From contig NZ_KQ959929.1 of assembly GCF_001553035.1 (NCBI RefSeq), forward strand, positions 1-38,430: a DNA stretch of 38,430 bases, in the 5' to 3' direction. A model generated the notes under the pieces. The model saw nothing but the letters and a program-made list of their open reading frames with translations, did no database searches and was not told where the DNA came from. Below are positions 25,860-35,362 of the stretch, piece after piece. A program made the position numbers and the translations under genes. Numbering within the stretch: the stretch's first letter is position 1; each line of letters starts with the position of its first letter. Source of the stretch: Gemella haemolysans. GTDB lineage: Bacteria; Bacillota; Bacilli; Staphylococcales; Gemellaceae.

Positions 25860-27252
25860 CAAATTTACATTCTTTGAGAAATTTATTATGATTTCTACAA
25901 AAGAAACTTTATTATTTTTATTAGTGCTTTTTGGGCTATTTTACTTTATGTATTATCTAGCACAAAAAAGAGTTAGTTCTTCAAAGCGAACTTTATTATC
26001 AACAGCAATTGGTTTACTTTTAGGTATAGCTATTCAAGCATATTCAGGTTTTAGTGATGAACCGATGAAAATTAAATATGTTGCTGAGATTACGACTTGG
26101 TATTCATTATTCGGTAATGGTTTTATTGATTTAATTAAAATGTTAATTGTTCCATTAGTACTTGTGTCAATAATTAATGTTATTGTTAATATTAATGCAA
26201 ATACAGATGTTAAAAAATTAACACGTTTAACTTTAATTATTACTTTAGGTATGGTAGCTATAAGTTCAATTGTTGGGTTTATAGTGTCTACTGTCTTTAA
26301 GCTTGGAAGCAGTTCTATTGTTTTAGGAAATGGAGATAGTAAAATTAAAGAAGTGAAGAACGTTGTAACAATTATTCGCGAATTAATTCCTTCGAATCCA
26401 ATTAAAGCAATGGTTGATTTTAATGTTATCGGTGTAGTGATCTTTGCAATGTTTATAGGCTTAGCGGCAAGATATATTCAAAATAAAGATGAAAACAAAG
26501 TTAAAACTTTTATTGATTATATCGCCAACTTACATGCTATAGTTTCTCGTATGACAGTCCTAGTAATTAGATTATTACCTTATGCAGTAATCCCATTATT
26601 AGCGAATACAATTGCTCAAAGAGGATTAAAATCAATTAAAGATGTGTTATTATTCATTGCTTTACTGTATGTAGCCGTAGTAATTCAATTCATTATTCAA
26701 GGATTATTCTTAGTTTTACACGGTGTTTCACCAGTTACATACTTCAAAAAAGCAAGTAAACCTTTAGTTTTAGCATTTACATCACGTTCAAGTGCAGGGA
26801 CTTTACCTCTAACAATTAATACATTAACTAAAGAAATGGGAGTAAACCAATCAACAGCAAACTTTGTTGCTTCGTTCTCTTCTACAGCGGGAATGCAAGG
26901 ATGTGCGGGGATTTATCCAACGATGTTAGTAGTTTTCTTAGCTAATGCAAATGGAATCGCAATTGATGCAACATTGTTTATTATGACTGTGATTGTTGTA
27001 ACATTAGGTTCAGTAGGTATTGCAGGAGTTCCTGGAACAGCAATTACTGCCGCTTCAGTTTCTGTAAATGGAGTAGGTTTTGGTGCATTATTTAATCAAA
27101 TTAACCCAATTTTAGCAGTAGATCCAATTTTAGATATGGGACGTACTTGCTTAAATGTTAGCGGCGGTATGACAAACTCTATAATGGTAGATAAACATTT
27201 AGGATTATTTAGTAAAGATAAATTTAATGAGTTTAACAAAGTTACAGAATAA
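25852..27252 (+). CDS. tcyP: L-cystine/dicarboxylate-type symporter, TcyP-like
   Basis: Membrane symporter of the SLC1/DAACS family, 466 aa, close to the 463 aa of Bacillus TcyP, a high-affinity cystine importer. About eight helices plus two re-entrant loops. Visible landmarks are the long N-terminal membrane domain, LIKMLIVPLVLVSIINVIV, the serine-rich re-entrant FTSRSSAGTLPLTINTL, SSTAGMQGCAGIYPTMLVVFLA, and ILDMGRTCLNVSGGMTNSIMVDK. The overall wording is of the TcyP branch, not the GltP or DctA branches, but substrate cannot be fixed by eye. The start ATG follows GGAGG with an 8-nt gap. The upstream leader ORF with a Cys codon supports cysteine-linked control and a cystine substrate. Confidence 0.88.
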   Translation: MENKFTFFEKFIMISTKETLLFLLVLFGLFYFMYYLAQKRVSSSKRTLLSTAIGLLLGIAIQAYSGFSDEPMKIKYVAEITTWYSLFGNGFIDLIKMLIVPLVLVSIINVIVNINANTDVKKLTRLTLIITLGMVAISSIVGFIVSTVFKLGSSSIVLGNGDSKIKEVKNVVTIIRELIPSNPIKAMVDFNVIGVVIFAMFIGLAARYIQNKDENKVKTFIDYIANLHAIVSRMTVLVIRLLPYAVIPLLANTIAQRGLKSIKDVLLFIALLYVAVVIQFIIQGLFLVLHGVSPVTYFKKASKPLVLAFTSRSSAGTLPLTINTLTKEMGVNQSTANFVASFSSTAGMQGCAGIYPTMLVVFLANANGIAIDATLFIMTVIVVTLGSVGIAGVPGTAITAASVSVNGVGFGALFNQINPILAVDPILDMGRTCLNVSGGMTNSIMVDKHLGLFSKDKFNEFNKVTE

Positions 27253-27259
27253 AAATATT

Positions 27260-27290
27260 AATCGTAGTACGAAAGTGCTACGATTTTTTT
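27260..27290 (+). terminator. tcyP terminator
   Basis: Arms ATCGTAGTAC and GTGCTACGAT (one G-U pair) around a GAAA tetraloop, followed by seven T. Confidence 0.93.
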
Positions 27291-27328
27291 GTATTCAAAT
27301 ATTATAGTTAAATAGTAAGAATATAAAT

Positions 27329-27361
27329 ACTATCTAACTATAGGATGAAAATGTAGATAGT
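27329..27361. repeat. Inverted repeat between tcyP and mnmG
   Basis: Arms ACTATCTA and TAGATAGT, perfect over 8 bp, with 17 bp between. No known operator is recognised. The rest of the 27291-27515 gap is A+T-rich, with a TATAAT at 27431-27436 as the likely mnmG -10. Confidence 0.4.
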
Positions 27362-27515
27362 TTATTTAAAATATGAAATAACAAAACTATCATATGTATA
27401 TTATTAGTTTTTTTCTTTTTAATATGATAATATAATAAAGGTAAAAATTTAGTAATATATCAAAATTTTGGTCAAAGCATTATTTTGCAATTACGTTAAA
27501 ATATATGGAGGTACT

Positions 27516-29399
27516 ATGACTGAATTTTTAAAAGAATATGATGTTATTGTAATTGGAGGAGGACATGCTGGAATTGAGGCTGCACACGCCGCTAGTAGAA
27601 AAGGTGTTAAAACTTTAATGATTACAATTAACCTAGATACTATTGGTTTTATGCCATGTAACCCAAGTGTAGGAGGACCGGCAAAAGGTATTGTTGTACG
27701 TGAAGTAGATGCACTGGGTGGTCTAATGGGACGTGTAGCAGATAAAACTAATATTCAAAGTAAAATGTTAAATACTGCAAAAGGTCCAGCAGTTCGTGCA
27801 TTAAGAATGCAATCTGATAAGGTAGAATATCAACTAGAGATGAAGAGAATCTTAGAAGATACTCCAAACTTAGATATTGAGCAAGCGATGGTACGTGAAC
27901 TTATTATTGAAGATAATAAAGTGGTTGGTCTAAGAACTATGCTAGGTACAGCATATAAAGCTAAGACAATAATTATCACAACGGGTACTTACTTGCGTGG
28001 TGAAATTGTAATTGGAGATATTAAATATTCTTCAGGTCCTAACCATCAGATGCCATCTATAGATCTTGCAAAGCAATTAGAAGAATTAGGTTTTGATTTA
28101 GTTAGATTTAAAACTGGAACACCACCAAGGGTTAATGCTGATAGTGTAGATTTTTCAAAAACAGCAATTCAGCCAGGGGATGATGAAGAGCATGCATTCA
28201 GTTATGAAACTACAGAATTTGTGAAAGATCAGGTTCCTTGTTGGTTAACTTATACTAATACAAGTACACATGAAATTATTGATAAAAACTTAGGGCGTTC
28301 TGCAATGTACTCTGGAGTTATTAAAGGAACAGGACCAAGATATTGTCCAAGTATTGAAGATAAATATGTTCGTTTTAATGATAAAGAAAGACACCAACTT
28401 TTCTTAGAACCAGAAGGAAGAAATACGAAAGAAATCTATGTGCAAGGTTTATCAACGTCTTTACCCGATGATGTACAAAGAGATATGGTTCGAAGTATTG
28501 CAGGACTAGAAAATGCAGTTATTATGCGTAATGGTTATGCTATTGAATATGATGCTGTAAATCCAACAACACTTTGGCCAACATTAGAAACTAAATTAAT
28601 CGACGGATTATTTACAGCTGGTCAGATTAATGGTACAAGTGGTTATGAAGAGGCTGCAGGTCAAGGGATCATGGCAGGAATAAATGCTGCATGTAAAGTT
28701 CTAGGTGAAGAACCTATGATACTTGGTAGAGATGAGGCATATATTGGAGTGCTTATTGACGACTTAGTAACAAAAGGAACAAACGAACCATATAGACTTC
28801 TAACATCAAGAGCGGAACATAGATTACTTCTACGTCATGATAATGCAGATATGCGTTTAACGGAAAAAGCTTATAACTATGGCTTAGTAACTGAAGAAAG
28901 ATATAATAAATTCTGTGAAAAACGTAGTATGGTAGCTGATGAAATAGAAAGACTTAAGACTTTTAGAATAACTCCAACAGCTGCGACTTTAGAAAAATTA
29001 GCAGAGTTAAATAGTGCAGAAATTCGTGATGGAATTTTAGCAATTGATATGCTAAGACGTCCAGAATTATCTCATGCAAATGTACTTTATTTAGCAAATG
29101 ACGAAACAGTATTACCTAAAGATGTAGTAGAACAAGTTGAAATCGAGGTTAAATATGAAGGGTATATTAAAAAATCTATTCAACAAGTTGAAAAACTTAA
29201 AAAAATGAATGAGATGAAAATACCTACAGATCTTAATTATGATGATGTACCAAGTTTAGCTTTAGAAGCAAGGGAAAAACTAAAAAAAGTTTTACCATTA
29301 ACGATTGGACAAGCATCTCGTATATCAGGAGTTAATCCAGCGGATATTTCTATTCTATTAGTATACTTAGAACAAAGAAGAGGTATGAATAATGAATAA
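27516..29399 (+). CDS. mnmG: tRNA uridine-5-carboxymethylaminomethyl modification enzyme MnmG (GidA)
   Basis: FAD- and NADH-dependent partner of MnmE that installs the 5-carboxymethylaminomethyl group on the wobble uridine of several tRNAs. 627 aa from the ATG at 27516, which follows GGAGG with a 6-nt gap; a TTG at 27468 has no ribosome binding site and would add 16 residues. Motifs: FAD-binding [21 protein letters not shown] (about residues 9-29), [11 protein letters not shown] (about residue 47), RCPS-like [14 protein letters not shown] and the C-terminal helical domain. Overlaps rsmG by 8 nt. A frequent gene pair. Confidence 0.97.
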   Translation: MTEFLKEYDVIVIGGGHAGIEAAHAASRKGVKTLMITINLDTIGFMPCNPSVGGPAKGIVVREVDALGGLMGRVADKTNIQSKMLNTAKGPAVRALRMQSDKVEYQLEMKRILEDTPNLDIEQAMVRELIIEDNKVVGLRTMLGTAYKAKTIIITTGTYLRGEIVIGDIKYSSGPNHQMPSIDLAKQLEELGFDLVRFKTGTPPRVNADSVDFSKTAIQPGDDEEHAFSYETTEFVKDQVPCWLTYTNTSTHEIIDKNLGRSAMYSGVIKGTGPRYCPSIEDKYVRFNDKERHQLFLEPEGRNTKEIYVQGLSTSLPDDVQRDMVRSIAGLENAVIMRNGYAIEYDAVNPTTLWPTLETKLIDGLFTAGQINGTSGYEEAAGQGIMAGINAACKVLGEEPMILGRDEAYIGVLIDDLVTKGTNEPYRLLTSRAEHRLLLRHDNADMRLTEKAYNYGLVTEERYNKFCEKRSMVADEIERLKTFRITPTAATLEKLAELNSAEIRDGILAIDMLRRPELSHANVLYLANDETVLPKDVVEQVEIEVKYEGYIKKSIQQVEKLKKMNEMKIPTDLNYDDVPSLALEAREKLKKVLPLTIGQASRISGVNPADISILLVYLEQRRGMNNE

Positions 29400-30105
29400 A
29401 GAGCAGTTCTATAATTCTGTGAAAGAAAAGGTAGGTATAGAATTATCAGAACTTCAGAAAGAGCAATATAGTAAATACTATGATTTAGTTGTAGAATGGA
29501 ACCAAAAAATCAATCTTACAGCTATTACTGAAGAAGATGAGTTCTATACAAAACATTTCTTTGACTCAATTTCATTAGCATTCTATAAAGATTATTCAAA
29601 TATTGAAAGTATTTGTGATGTGGGAAGCGGTGCAGGATTTCCGTCTATCCCATTGAAAATATTATACCCAAATTTAAAAGTTACTATTGTTGATTCTTTA
29701 AATAAACGTATTAAGTTTTTAAATCTAGTTAAGGATGAACTTGGGCTTACTGATTGCAATTTTGTTCATGCAAGAGCGGAAGAATTTGGTCAAAATAAAG
29801 AATACAGAGAAAGTTTTGAAATAGTAACTGCTAGAGCGGTAGCAAGATTAAATGTATTAGCTGAACTATGTTTACCATTAGTTAAGAAAGATGGTTACTT
29901 TTTAAGTCTAAAAGCTCAAAAAGCTGAAGAAGAGACTAAAGAAGCAATTAATGCAATAAAACTTTTAGGCGGAAAATTAGAGCAAGATCTTGAATTTGAT
30001 ATTGAAGGTGAAGAAAGGCATATACTAGAAATTCGTAAAGCCAAAGAAACACCTAATAAATATCCAAGGAAAGCTGGTACACCGAATAAAAAACCATTAC
30101 TATAG
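29392..30105 (+). CDS. rsmG: 16S rRNA m7G527 methyltransferase RsmG (GidB)
   Basis: SAM-dependent methylation of G527 in 16S rRNA; loss gives low-level streptomycin resistance in relatives. 237 aa, with SAM-binding [16 protein letters not shown] at about residues 75-90, [15 protein letters not shown], and the [27 protein letters not shown] segment. The C-terminal basic tail ([15 protein letters not shown]) is characteristic of the family. Overlaps the mnmG end, so it is translationally coupled, and ends at a strong terminator. Confidence 0.97.
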   Translation: MNKEQFYNSVKEKVGIELSELQKEQYSKYYDLVVEWNQKINLTAITEEDEFYTKHFFDSISLAFYKDYSNIESICDVGSGAGFPSIPLKILYPNLKVTIVDSLNKRIKFLNLVKDELGLTDCNFVHARAEEFGQNKEYRESFEIVTARAVARLNVLAELCLPLVKKDGYFLSLKAQKAEEETKEAINAIKLLGGKLEQDLEFDIEGEERHILEIRKAKETPNKYPRKAGTPNKKPLL

Positions 30106-30112
30106 AATATAT

Positions 30113-30153
30113 AAAAGGAGAATTTTGTAGTTATATCTACGAATTCTCCTTTT
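30113..30153 (+). terminator. rsmG terminator
   Basis: Arms AAAAGGAGAATT and AATTCTCCTTTT, continued by GTAG and CTAC past a small internal loop, around TTATAT. A short T tract follows. Confidence 0.85.
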
Positions 30154-30192
30154 GTATATACTTTAATGAAATAAAAAAAGAAAAAAGAAAGA

Positions 30193-30207
30193 AATTTTCA
30201 AAAAATT
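30193..30207. promoter_or_regulatory. CodY-like box upstream of the IIC-like gene
   Basis: AATTTTCAAAAAATT matches AATTTTCWGAAAATT at 14 of 15 positions (A for G at position 9). It lies 13 bp before the -35 of the next promoter. Confidence 0.55.
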
Positions 30208-30219
30208 CTTTACTTTTTT

Positions 30220-30249
30220 TTGATTTTATATTATTATATTTATTATATT
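30220..30249 (+). promoter_or_regulatory. Promoter of the IIC-like gene
   Basis: TTGATT (30220-30225), 18 bp, TATATT (30244-30249). Confidence 0.5.
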
Positions 30250-30278
30250 AAAAACAAACAAGAAAAAGGAGGATATAT

Positions 30279-31325
30279 ATGTCAAAAAGAGTAAAGGATT
30301 TTCTTAATATTATTTTAAACGGAACTGCCTTAGGAGTTGTTGCTGGATTAATTCCAAATGCTGTTTTAAGTACATTGTTTAAGTACTTAGGAACTCTATT
30401 TGCACCGAACGTATTCACTACACTTTCACAAGCGATGTATTTATTACAATTTTCTGTACCAGTTTTAGTTGGTGTAATTGTTGGGCAAAGTTTAAAATTT
30501 AAACCTTTAGAGTCATCAGTATTAGGTGCTACAGTCTTAGCGGCAAGTGGATCATTAACTTTTAATGCTCAAACAAAAGCGTGGACTGGAGTTCCAATGG
30601 GAGATTTATTTAACGTAATTTTAATAGCAGCAATTGGAGCATTAGCATTAGGTTATGTTAAAGATAAATTTGGAGCTGTTACAATCATTTTCTTACCGAT
30701 AACTGGAGGATTAGTAGCAGCATTAGGATTAGTAACATTACCTTATACAAAGAGTTTAACAAAACTATTAGCGTCATTAATTTTTGAATTCACAACATTA
30801 CAACCAGTATTAATGTGTATCTTAATAACAATGGCATTCTCATTCTTAATCGTAACACCTGTATCAACAGTGGCTATGGGATTAATCTTATTTACGAATG
30901 AGAACTATGTAGGTGCTGGAGCGGCTACATTGGGATTAGTTTCTGCAGCAGCAGTACTAGCAATTGGTACATACAGAGCTAACAGTAAAGGAGCAAGTGT
31001 TGCTATCCTATTAGGAGCAATTAAACTTATGATGCCAAACTGTGCACGTAAACCACAATTATTCCTTACTATTTTAACAACAGCAGCAGTTACAGGTTTA
31101 TCTGGATACTTCCTAAAAATTCTTGGAACACATGAAAGTGCAGGATTTGGAATTATCGGATTAATCGGACCTACAAAATCATATGCAATGAATGGTGGAA
31201 ACTTACTGCCAATTCTGTTAGCATTCTTTGTAATTCCGTTTGTAGTTGCATTCTTAGCTGATAGACTTTATTCAGATGTATTAAAACTATATAAACCTGA
31301 AGCATATAAACCAGAAAACTTATAA
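30279..31325 (+). CDS. PTS IIC-like (PTS_EIIC_2 family) membrane protein
   Basis: 348 aa, about ten hydrophobic helices, resembling the PTS_EIIC_2 family of predicted membrane transport proteins. Landmarks are GTALGVVAGLIPNAVLSTLFKYLG, GVIVGQSLKFKPLESSVLGATVLAASGS and MMPNCARKPQLFLTILTTAAVTGLSGYFLKILGTHESAGFGIIGLIGP. No EIIA, EIIB or phosphotransfer partner is encoded beside it, so it may not be a true sugar PTS component. Start ATG behind AAAAGGAGG; a CodY-like box upstream suggests control by amino acids and GTP. Substrate unknown. Confidence 0.75.
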   Translation: MSKRVKDFLNIILNGTALGVVAGLIPNAVLSTLFKYLGTLFAPNVFTTLSQAMYLLQFSVPVLVGVIVGQSLKFKPLESSVLGATVLAASGSLTFNAQTKAWTGVPMGDLFNVILIAAIGALALGYVKDKFGAVTIIFLPITGGLVAALGLVTLPYTKSLTKLLASLIFEFTTLQPVLMCILITMAFSFLIVTPVSTVAMGLILFTNENYVGAGAATLGLVSAAAVLAIGTYRANSKGASVAILLGAIKLMMPNCARKPQLFLTILTTAAVTGLSGYFLKILGTHESAGFGIIGLIGPTKSYAMNGGNLLPILLAFFVIPFVVAFLADRLYSDVLKLYKPEAYKPENL

Positions 31326-31332
31326 TTACATT

Positions 31333-31367
31333 AAAAGATATTCGAATTTATTTCGAGTATCTTTTTT
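31333..31367 (+). terminator. Terminator of the IIC-like gene
   Basis: Arms AAAAGATATTCGAA and TTCGAGTATCTTTT (one G-U pair) with a 5-nt loop, followed by a T run. Confidence 0.9.
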
Positions 31368-31390
31368 ATTTTAAAAATATAGAGATAACG

Positions 31391-31419
31391 TTGACAAAGT
31401 AATTTTGTAATTATAAAAT
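31391..31419 (+). promoter_or_regulatory. panE promoter
   Basis: Consensus TTGACA (31391-31396), 17 bp, TAAAAT (31414-31419). Confidence 0.75.
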
Positions 31420-31450
31420 TATAGTAGAAAATATATTAAGGAGAATGATT

Positions 31451-32383
31451 ATGAAAATTTTATTTGCAGGAGCTGGGGCACTGGGTTCAAGATTTGGGTA
31501 CATGTTATTTAAAAATAATGAGGATGTAACTTTTGTCGATACTTGGGAAGAACATGTTGAAAATATAAAAAATAAAGGATTAAAGGTAATAATTGATGAG
31601 GTTGATTTAGGAAACTACTATATTCCAATATATAAACCAGAGCAGATTTCAGGGAAGTATGATGTTATTTTTGTAGCTACTAAATCAATGCAGTTGAGAC
31701 CAATGTTAGATAGTGTGAAGCATCTTTTTCATGAGGATACTAAAATTGTTTGTATATTAAATGGTCTTGGGCATGTGGAAACACTAAAGGATTATGTGAA
31801 AGAAGAAAATATTTTAATAGGTGTTACGGTATGGACTAGTGGTCTTGGTGGACCAGGAATATTGAAAGCTCATGGAACAGGGAAAATAGAATTAAAACAG
31901 GTTAAAGAGATTAACCTAGATAGAACATTATCTTTAGTAGAAAGATTTAACGAAGCTGGATTAAATATTAAGTATTCAGCTGATACCTATCAATCAATCT
32001 GGCATAAAGCTGGATTAAACTGTGTCCTAAATTCATTTTGTACTTTAATTGATTGTAATATTAATCAGTATGGAAGTTATGATAAGAATTTACAATTGAC
32101 GAGAGCAGTTTTGAATGAGGTAACAGCTGTAGGAAGAGCAGAAGGAGTAGATGTAAAACAAGAGGTTATAGAGAACAATATTAAGAATATCTTCCCATTG
32201 GATATTGCCGGTGCACATTATCCTTCTCTTTATCAAGATATGAAAAATGGTCGGCTTACTGAGATTGATTTCTTAAATGGGGCGATTTCGAGATTAGGAA
32301 AAATTCATAATATTCCAACTCCTGTTTGTGATGTTATTACATTAATGATTCACTCTAAGGAGTTCATCAATAATAATAAATAA
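31451..32383 (+). CDS. panE: 2-dehydropantoate 2-reductase (ketopantoate reductase)
   Basis: NADPH-dependent reduction of ketopantoate to pantoate in pantothenate and CoA synthesis. 310 aa. N-terminal Rossmann fold with MKILFAGAGALGSRFG (residues 1-16) and the C-terminal helical domain with IWHKAGLNCVLNSFCTL and the SLYQDMKNGRLTEIDFLNGAI motif typical of PanE/ApbA. The start ATG at 31451 has AAGGAG 7 nt upstream; an in-frame ATG at 31445 is too close. Single-gene unit. No other pantothenate gene is in the window, and paralogues of this family with other substrates exist, so the exact substrate is likely but not certain. Confidence 0.85.
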   Translation: MKILFAGAGALGSRFGYMLFKNNEDVTFVDTWEEHVENIKNKGLKVIIDEVDLGNYYIPIYKPEQISGKYDVIFVATKSMQLRPMLDSVKHLFHEDTKIVCILNGLGHVETLKDYVKEENILIGVTVWTSGLGGPGILKAHGTGKIELKQVKEINLDRTLSLVERFNEAGLNIKYSADTYQSIWHKAGLNCVLNSFCTLIDCNINQYGSYDKNLQLTRAVLNEVTAVGRAEGVDVKQEVIENNIKNIFPLDIAGAHYPSLYQDMKNGRLTEIDFLNGAISRLGKIHNIPTPVCDVITLMIHSKEFINNNK

Positions 32384-32439
32384 TAGGATTATAAAAGGGA
32401 TGCTAAAAGGCTCCAAGTAGAGAAATATCAATGTTTTAC

Positions 32440-32468
32440 TTGTATTTTTCTGTCAAAAAAGGTATAAT
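32440..32468 (+). promoter_or_regulatory. yloU-fakA promoter
   Basis: TTGTAT (32440-32445), 17 bp, TATAAT (32463-32468), about 46 nt before the first start codon. Confidence 0.7.
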
Positions 32469-32513
32469 AGTTCGTATGTTCAATTTGTCTATTTTTGGAT
32501 AGGAGGAAAAGAT

Positions 32514-32873
32514 ATGTCATTAGAAATTAATAATGAATTTGGTCATGTTTCTATAAGTGATGATGTTATTGCATCAGTAGCTGGTGGAGCAGCTGTAAGT
32601 TGCTACGGGATTATAGGAATGGCTAGTAAAAATCAAGTTAAAGATGGAATTACAGAAATTTTACGTAAAGAAAATTACGCAAAAGGAATTAAAGTAAAAA
32701 AAGACGAAGATAAACTTGTTATTGATTTATATATAATTGTTATGTATGGAACAAAAATTTCAGAAATAGCAAACAATGTTCAATCTTCAGTTAAATATCA
32801 AATAGAAAAAACACTAGGTGTTAAAGTAGATGAAATTAACATTTACATTCAAGGCATCAAGGTAAATAAATAG
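32514..32873 (+). CDS. Asp23/Gls24-family protein (YloU)
   Basis: 119 aa. The Asp23/Gls24 fold is seen in GHVSISDDVIASVAGGAAVSCYGIIGMASK, followed by IDLYIIVMYGTKISEIANNVQSSVKYQIEKTLGVKVDEINIYIQGIK. Members are envelope-stress-associated proteins with membrane-bound partners; this YloU type regularly precedes fakA in Bacilli. Its role is not firmly known. The ATG follows TAGGAGG, and it ends 11 nt before fakA, so the two are co-transcribed. Confidence 0.93.
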   Translation: MSLEINNEFGHVSISDDVIASVAGGAAVSCYGIIGMASKNQVKDGITEILRKENYAKGIKVKKDEDKLVIDLYIIVMYGTKISEIANNVQSSVKYQIEKTLGVKVDEINIYIQGIKVNK

Positions 32874-32884
32874 GAGGAAAGATA

Positions 32885-34534
32885 GTGGAGAAAATTAACG
32901 GACTTGTTTTAGCTGAAATGATCGATTTAGGATCGAAAAATTTAGCTAAAAATGCAGAAAAAATAAACGCATTGAACGTTTTCCCTGTACCAGATGGTGA
33001 TACAGGAACAAATATGAATCTTTCGATGTCATCAGGTGCAAAAGAAACGGCTGCAAATGTTGTTGAAAACATCGGTGAATTAGGTAAATCTTTTTCTAAA
33101 GGTTTATTAATGGGTGCACGTGGAAACTCTGGTGTTATCCTTTCTCAACTATTTAGAGGGATGTCTCAATATATCGCTGATAAAAAGGAAGTTAATGCAA
33201 AAGAATTTGCTGAAGCTATTCAAAATGGTGTAAGTATTGCATATAAAGCGATAATTAAACCTGTAGAAGGAACAATCCTAACAGTTGCACGTGAAGCAGC
33301 AGAAGCTGGACTTAAAGCAGCAGAAAATACTACTTCTGTAGTAGAAGTAATGGAAGCTATATATGCTGAAGCCCAAGCGTCACTAAAAAGAACACCTGAA
33401 TTATTACCAATCTTAAAAGAAGTTGGTGTAGTAGATTCAGGAGGTCAAGGTCTTGTTTGTGTATATCAAGGATTTGTTGCTGCACTGAAAGGTGAAAAAA
33501 TCGAAGGTTTAGAAGCGGTAGAAACTAATGTTGTTGACATGCAATTTGAAGATAATCATGATATGGACTTCATGAATCCTGAAGATATAGTATACGGATT
33601 CTGTACAGAATTCACTGTACGTCTTGATAAAGAGAAAAAAGAATTTAATGAAGATAAATTCCGTGAAGATATGAGTAAATTTGGGGATTCATTATTAGTT
33701 ATTTCTGATAGTGAGTTTGTAAAAATTCACGTACACACAGAAACTCCAGGAGATGTGTTCAACTATGGGCAACAATACGGAGAACTTATAAAAATTAAAT
33801 CTGATAATATGAGAGAACAACACCGTGAAGTTCTTAGAAAACAAGAAGCTAAACAAACTACAGCTCCAAAAGAGTTAAAAGAACAAGCGATGATTTCTAT
33901 TTCTATGGGAGCTGGCTTAAGTAAAGTTTTAACTTCTATGGGAGTTGATTATATCGTAGAAGGTGGACAAACGATGAATCCATCTACTGAAGATATCATG
34001 AAAGCTATAAAAGAAGTTAATGCTAAAAATATCTTTATTTTCCCAAATAACAAAAATATCCAACTTGCAGCAAAACAAGCTGCTGAGTTAGCAGAAGAAA
34101 ATGTTTTTGTTGTTGAAAGTAAAACAGCACCTCAAGGGCTTGCTGCGGTAATGGTATACAATCCACAAGCAGCAGCTGAAGAAAACTTTGCAAATATGCA
34201 AGAAGTTTTATCTACGGTAAGTACTTTAGAAGTTACCCATGCTGTTCGTGATACTAACATTGAAGGTGTTGAAATTAAGAAAGATGAATTCATGGGAATT
34301 AGAAATGGTAAAATTGTAGTTTCTAATCTATCACTTAATACAGTATTAGAAGAATTATTAGAAAAATCACTTGATGAAGATTCTGAAATTGTTACACTTT
34401 ACCTTGGTGAAGAAAGTACAGAAGAATATACAGATTTCTTAGAACAATTAATCGAAGAAAAATATCCTGATGTAGAAGTAGAACTTATTGAATCAGGGCA
34501 ACCGGTATATCCTTATATTATCGGAGTCGAATAA
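32885..34534 (+). CDS. fakA: Fatty acid kinase subunit FakA (YloV, DAK domain)
   Basis: ATP-binding kinase subunit that phosphorylates fatty acids presented by a FakB binding protein, feeding exogenous or recycled fatty acids to PlsX/PlsY and membrane lipids. 549 aa: DhaL-like kinase domain at the N-terminus with NVFPVPDGDTGTNMNLSM (metal-binding Asp residues, about 30-47) and GARGNSGVILSQLFRGM (about 77-93), a middle domain, and a DegV-like C-terminal domain. It starts at GTG (32885) behind AGGAGG. No FakB/DegV gene is in the window. Gene order yloU-fakA is conserved in Bacilli. Confidence 0.95.
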   Translation: MEKINGLVLAEMIDLGSKNLAKNAEKINALNVFPVPDGDTGTNMNLSMSSGAKETAANVVENIGELGKSFSKGLLMGARGNSGVILSQLFRGMSQYIADKKEVNAKEFAEAIQNGVSIAYKAIIKPVEGTILTVAREAAEAGLKAAENTTSVVEVMEAIYAEAQASLKRTPELLPILKEVGVVDSGGQGLVCVYQGFVAALKGEKIEGLEAVETNVVDMQFEDNHDMDFMNPEDIVYGFCTEFTVRLDKEKKEFNEDKFREDMSKFGDSLLVISDSEFVKIHVHTETPGDVFNYGQQYGELIKIKSDNMREQHREVLRKQEAKQTTAPKELKEQAMISISMGAGLSKVLTSMGVDYIVEGGQTMNPSTEDIMKAIKEVNAKNIFIFPNNKNIQLAAKQAAELAEENVFVVESKTAPQGLAAVMVYNPQAAAEENFANMQEVLSTVSTLEVTHAVRDTNIEGVEIKKDEFMGIRNGKIVVSNLSLNTVLEELLEKSLDEDSEIVTLYLGEESTEEYTDFLEQLIEEKYPDVEVELIESGQPVYPYIIGVE

Positions 34535-34551
34535 TTAAGTGTTAAATTAAA

Positions 34552-34588
34552 AAAGTAGCATTAGTCTAAAATAGATTAATGCTACTTT
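34552..34588 (+). terminator. Hairpin downstream of fakA
   Basis: Arms AAAGTAGCATTAGTCTA and TAGATTAATGCTACTTT (one G-U pair) around AAA. The following T tract is short, so this may be a weak terminator. Confidence 0.7.
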
Positions 34589-34666
34589 AAAGTTGATAGA
34601 GTAAAATATCAATATACTAATCATAAGGCATCAAAGCAAATAGATTATGATTGGAAAGGAGAAAAC

Positions 34667-35200
34667 ATGGTTGATATAATTATTGCATTATTATTAGCTG
34701 CAGGTGCGTACTTAGGATACAAACGTGGGTTAATCATGCAAATTTTTTATCTAGGAACAATTGTAATAGGTTATGTAGTATCAATGTTATTCAGTTCAAG
34801 ACTAGCATATTTATTTACAAGTATGATACCAATTCCAACTGATGTTACAGATGGTTTAGAAGGGATATATAAAGGATTAAATATTCCAACTGCGTATTAC
34901 CGAATAGTGTCATTTATTGTATTGTTTATTGTAATTCGATTAATAATACAAATACTAGCACAAACATTAGGAGTTGTTAGAAAATTACCGTTAATAAAAA
35001 TAACGGATAGATATTTAGGGGCTATTTTAGGATTTGTTGAAATCTATTTAATAGTTTTCGTAGTATTATATCTAGTAACGGTATTGCCTACACCAGACTG
35101 GAAGATAGCGATATTTAAAGATTCAGTGTTACCAGACTATATAATACAAAACACACCAGTGTTGTCTAAACAGTTTATTAGTTTATTCTTTAATAAATAA
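34667..35200 (+). CDS. CvpA-family membrane protein
   Basis: 177 aa with four hydrophobic segments (about residues 3-18, 23-43, 82-104 and 118-143). The start MVDIIIALLLAAGAYLGYKRGLIMQIFYLGTIVIGYVVSMLFSSRLA is the CvpA/YshB wording; relatives have been linked to colicin V production and to envelope defence. It directly precedes mutS2, as in many Bacilli. The ATG follows AAAGGAG. A terminator separates it from mutS2. Molecular role unknown. Confidence 0.9.
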   Translation: MVDIIIALLLAAGAYLGYKRGLIMQIFYLGTIVIGYVVSMLFSSRLAYLFTSMIPIPTDVTDGLEGIYKGLNIPTAYYRIVSFIVLFIVIRLIIQILAQTLGVVRKLPLIKITDRYLGAILGFVEIYLIVFVVLYLVTVLPTPDWKIAIFKDSVLPDYIIQNTPVLSKQFISLFFNK

Positions 35201-35207
35201 TTGAAAG

Positions 35208-35239
35208 AATCGGAGTACGTAAAGTACTTCGATTTTTTG
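35208..35239 (+). terminator. cvpA-family gene terminator
   Basis: Arms AATCGGAGTAC and GTACTTCGATT (one G-U pair) around GTAAA, followed by TTTTTTG. Confidence 0.9.
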
Positions 35240-35276
35240 TAAACTTAAACCAGATTATGATTTTAATCGAAAGAAA

Positions 35277-35305
35277 TTGTTTAATGCTTGTATTTAGTGT
35301 ATAAT
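35277..35305 (+). promoter_or_regulatory. mutS2 promoter
   Basis: TTGTTT (35277-35282), 17 bp, TATAAT (35300-35305). The position rules out any start codon before about 35310. Confidence 0.7.
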
Positions 35306-35362
35306 AGTTTGTGTTATAAAATGATAAAGCATGTAAATATAGATAGAAGGAGTGAGATTAGA

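Noticed and set aside
27468-27515. TTG start for mnmG that would add 16 residues
   Set aside because: There is no ribosome binding site, and the ATG at 27516 follows GGAGG and gives the usual N-terminus.
35288-35362. Longer mutS2 start
   Set aside because: The promoter (TATAAT at 35300-35305) lies inside it and there is no ribosome binding site. The TTG at 35363 fits AAGGAG and the family length.
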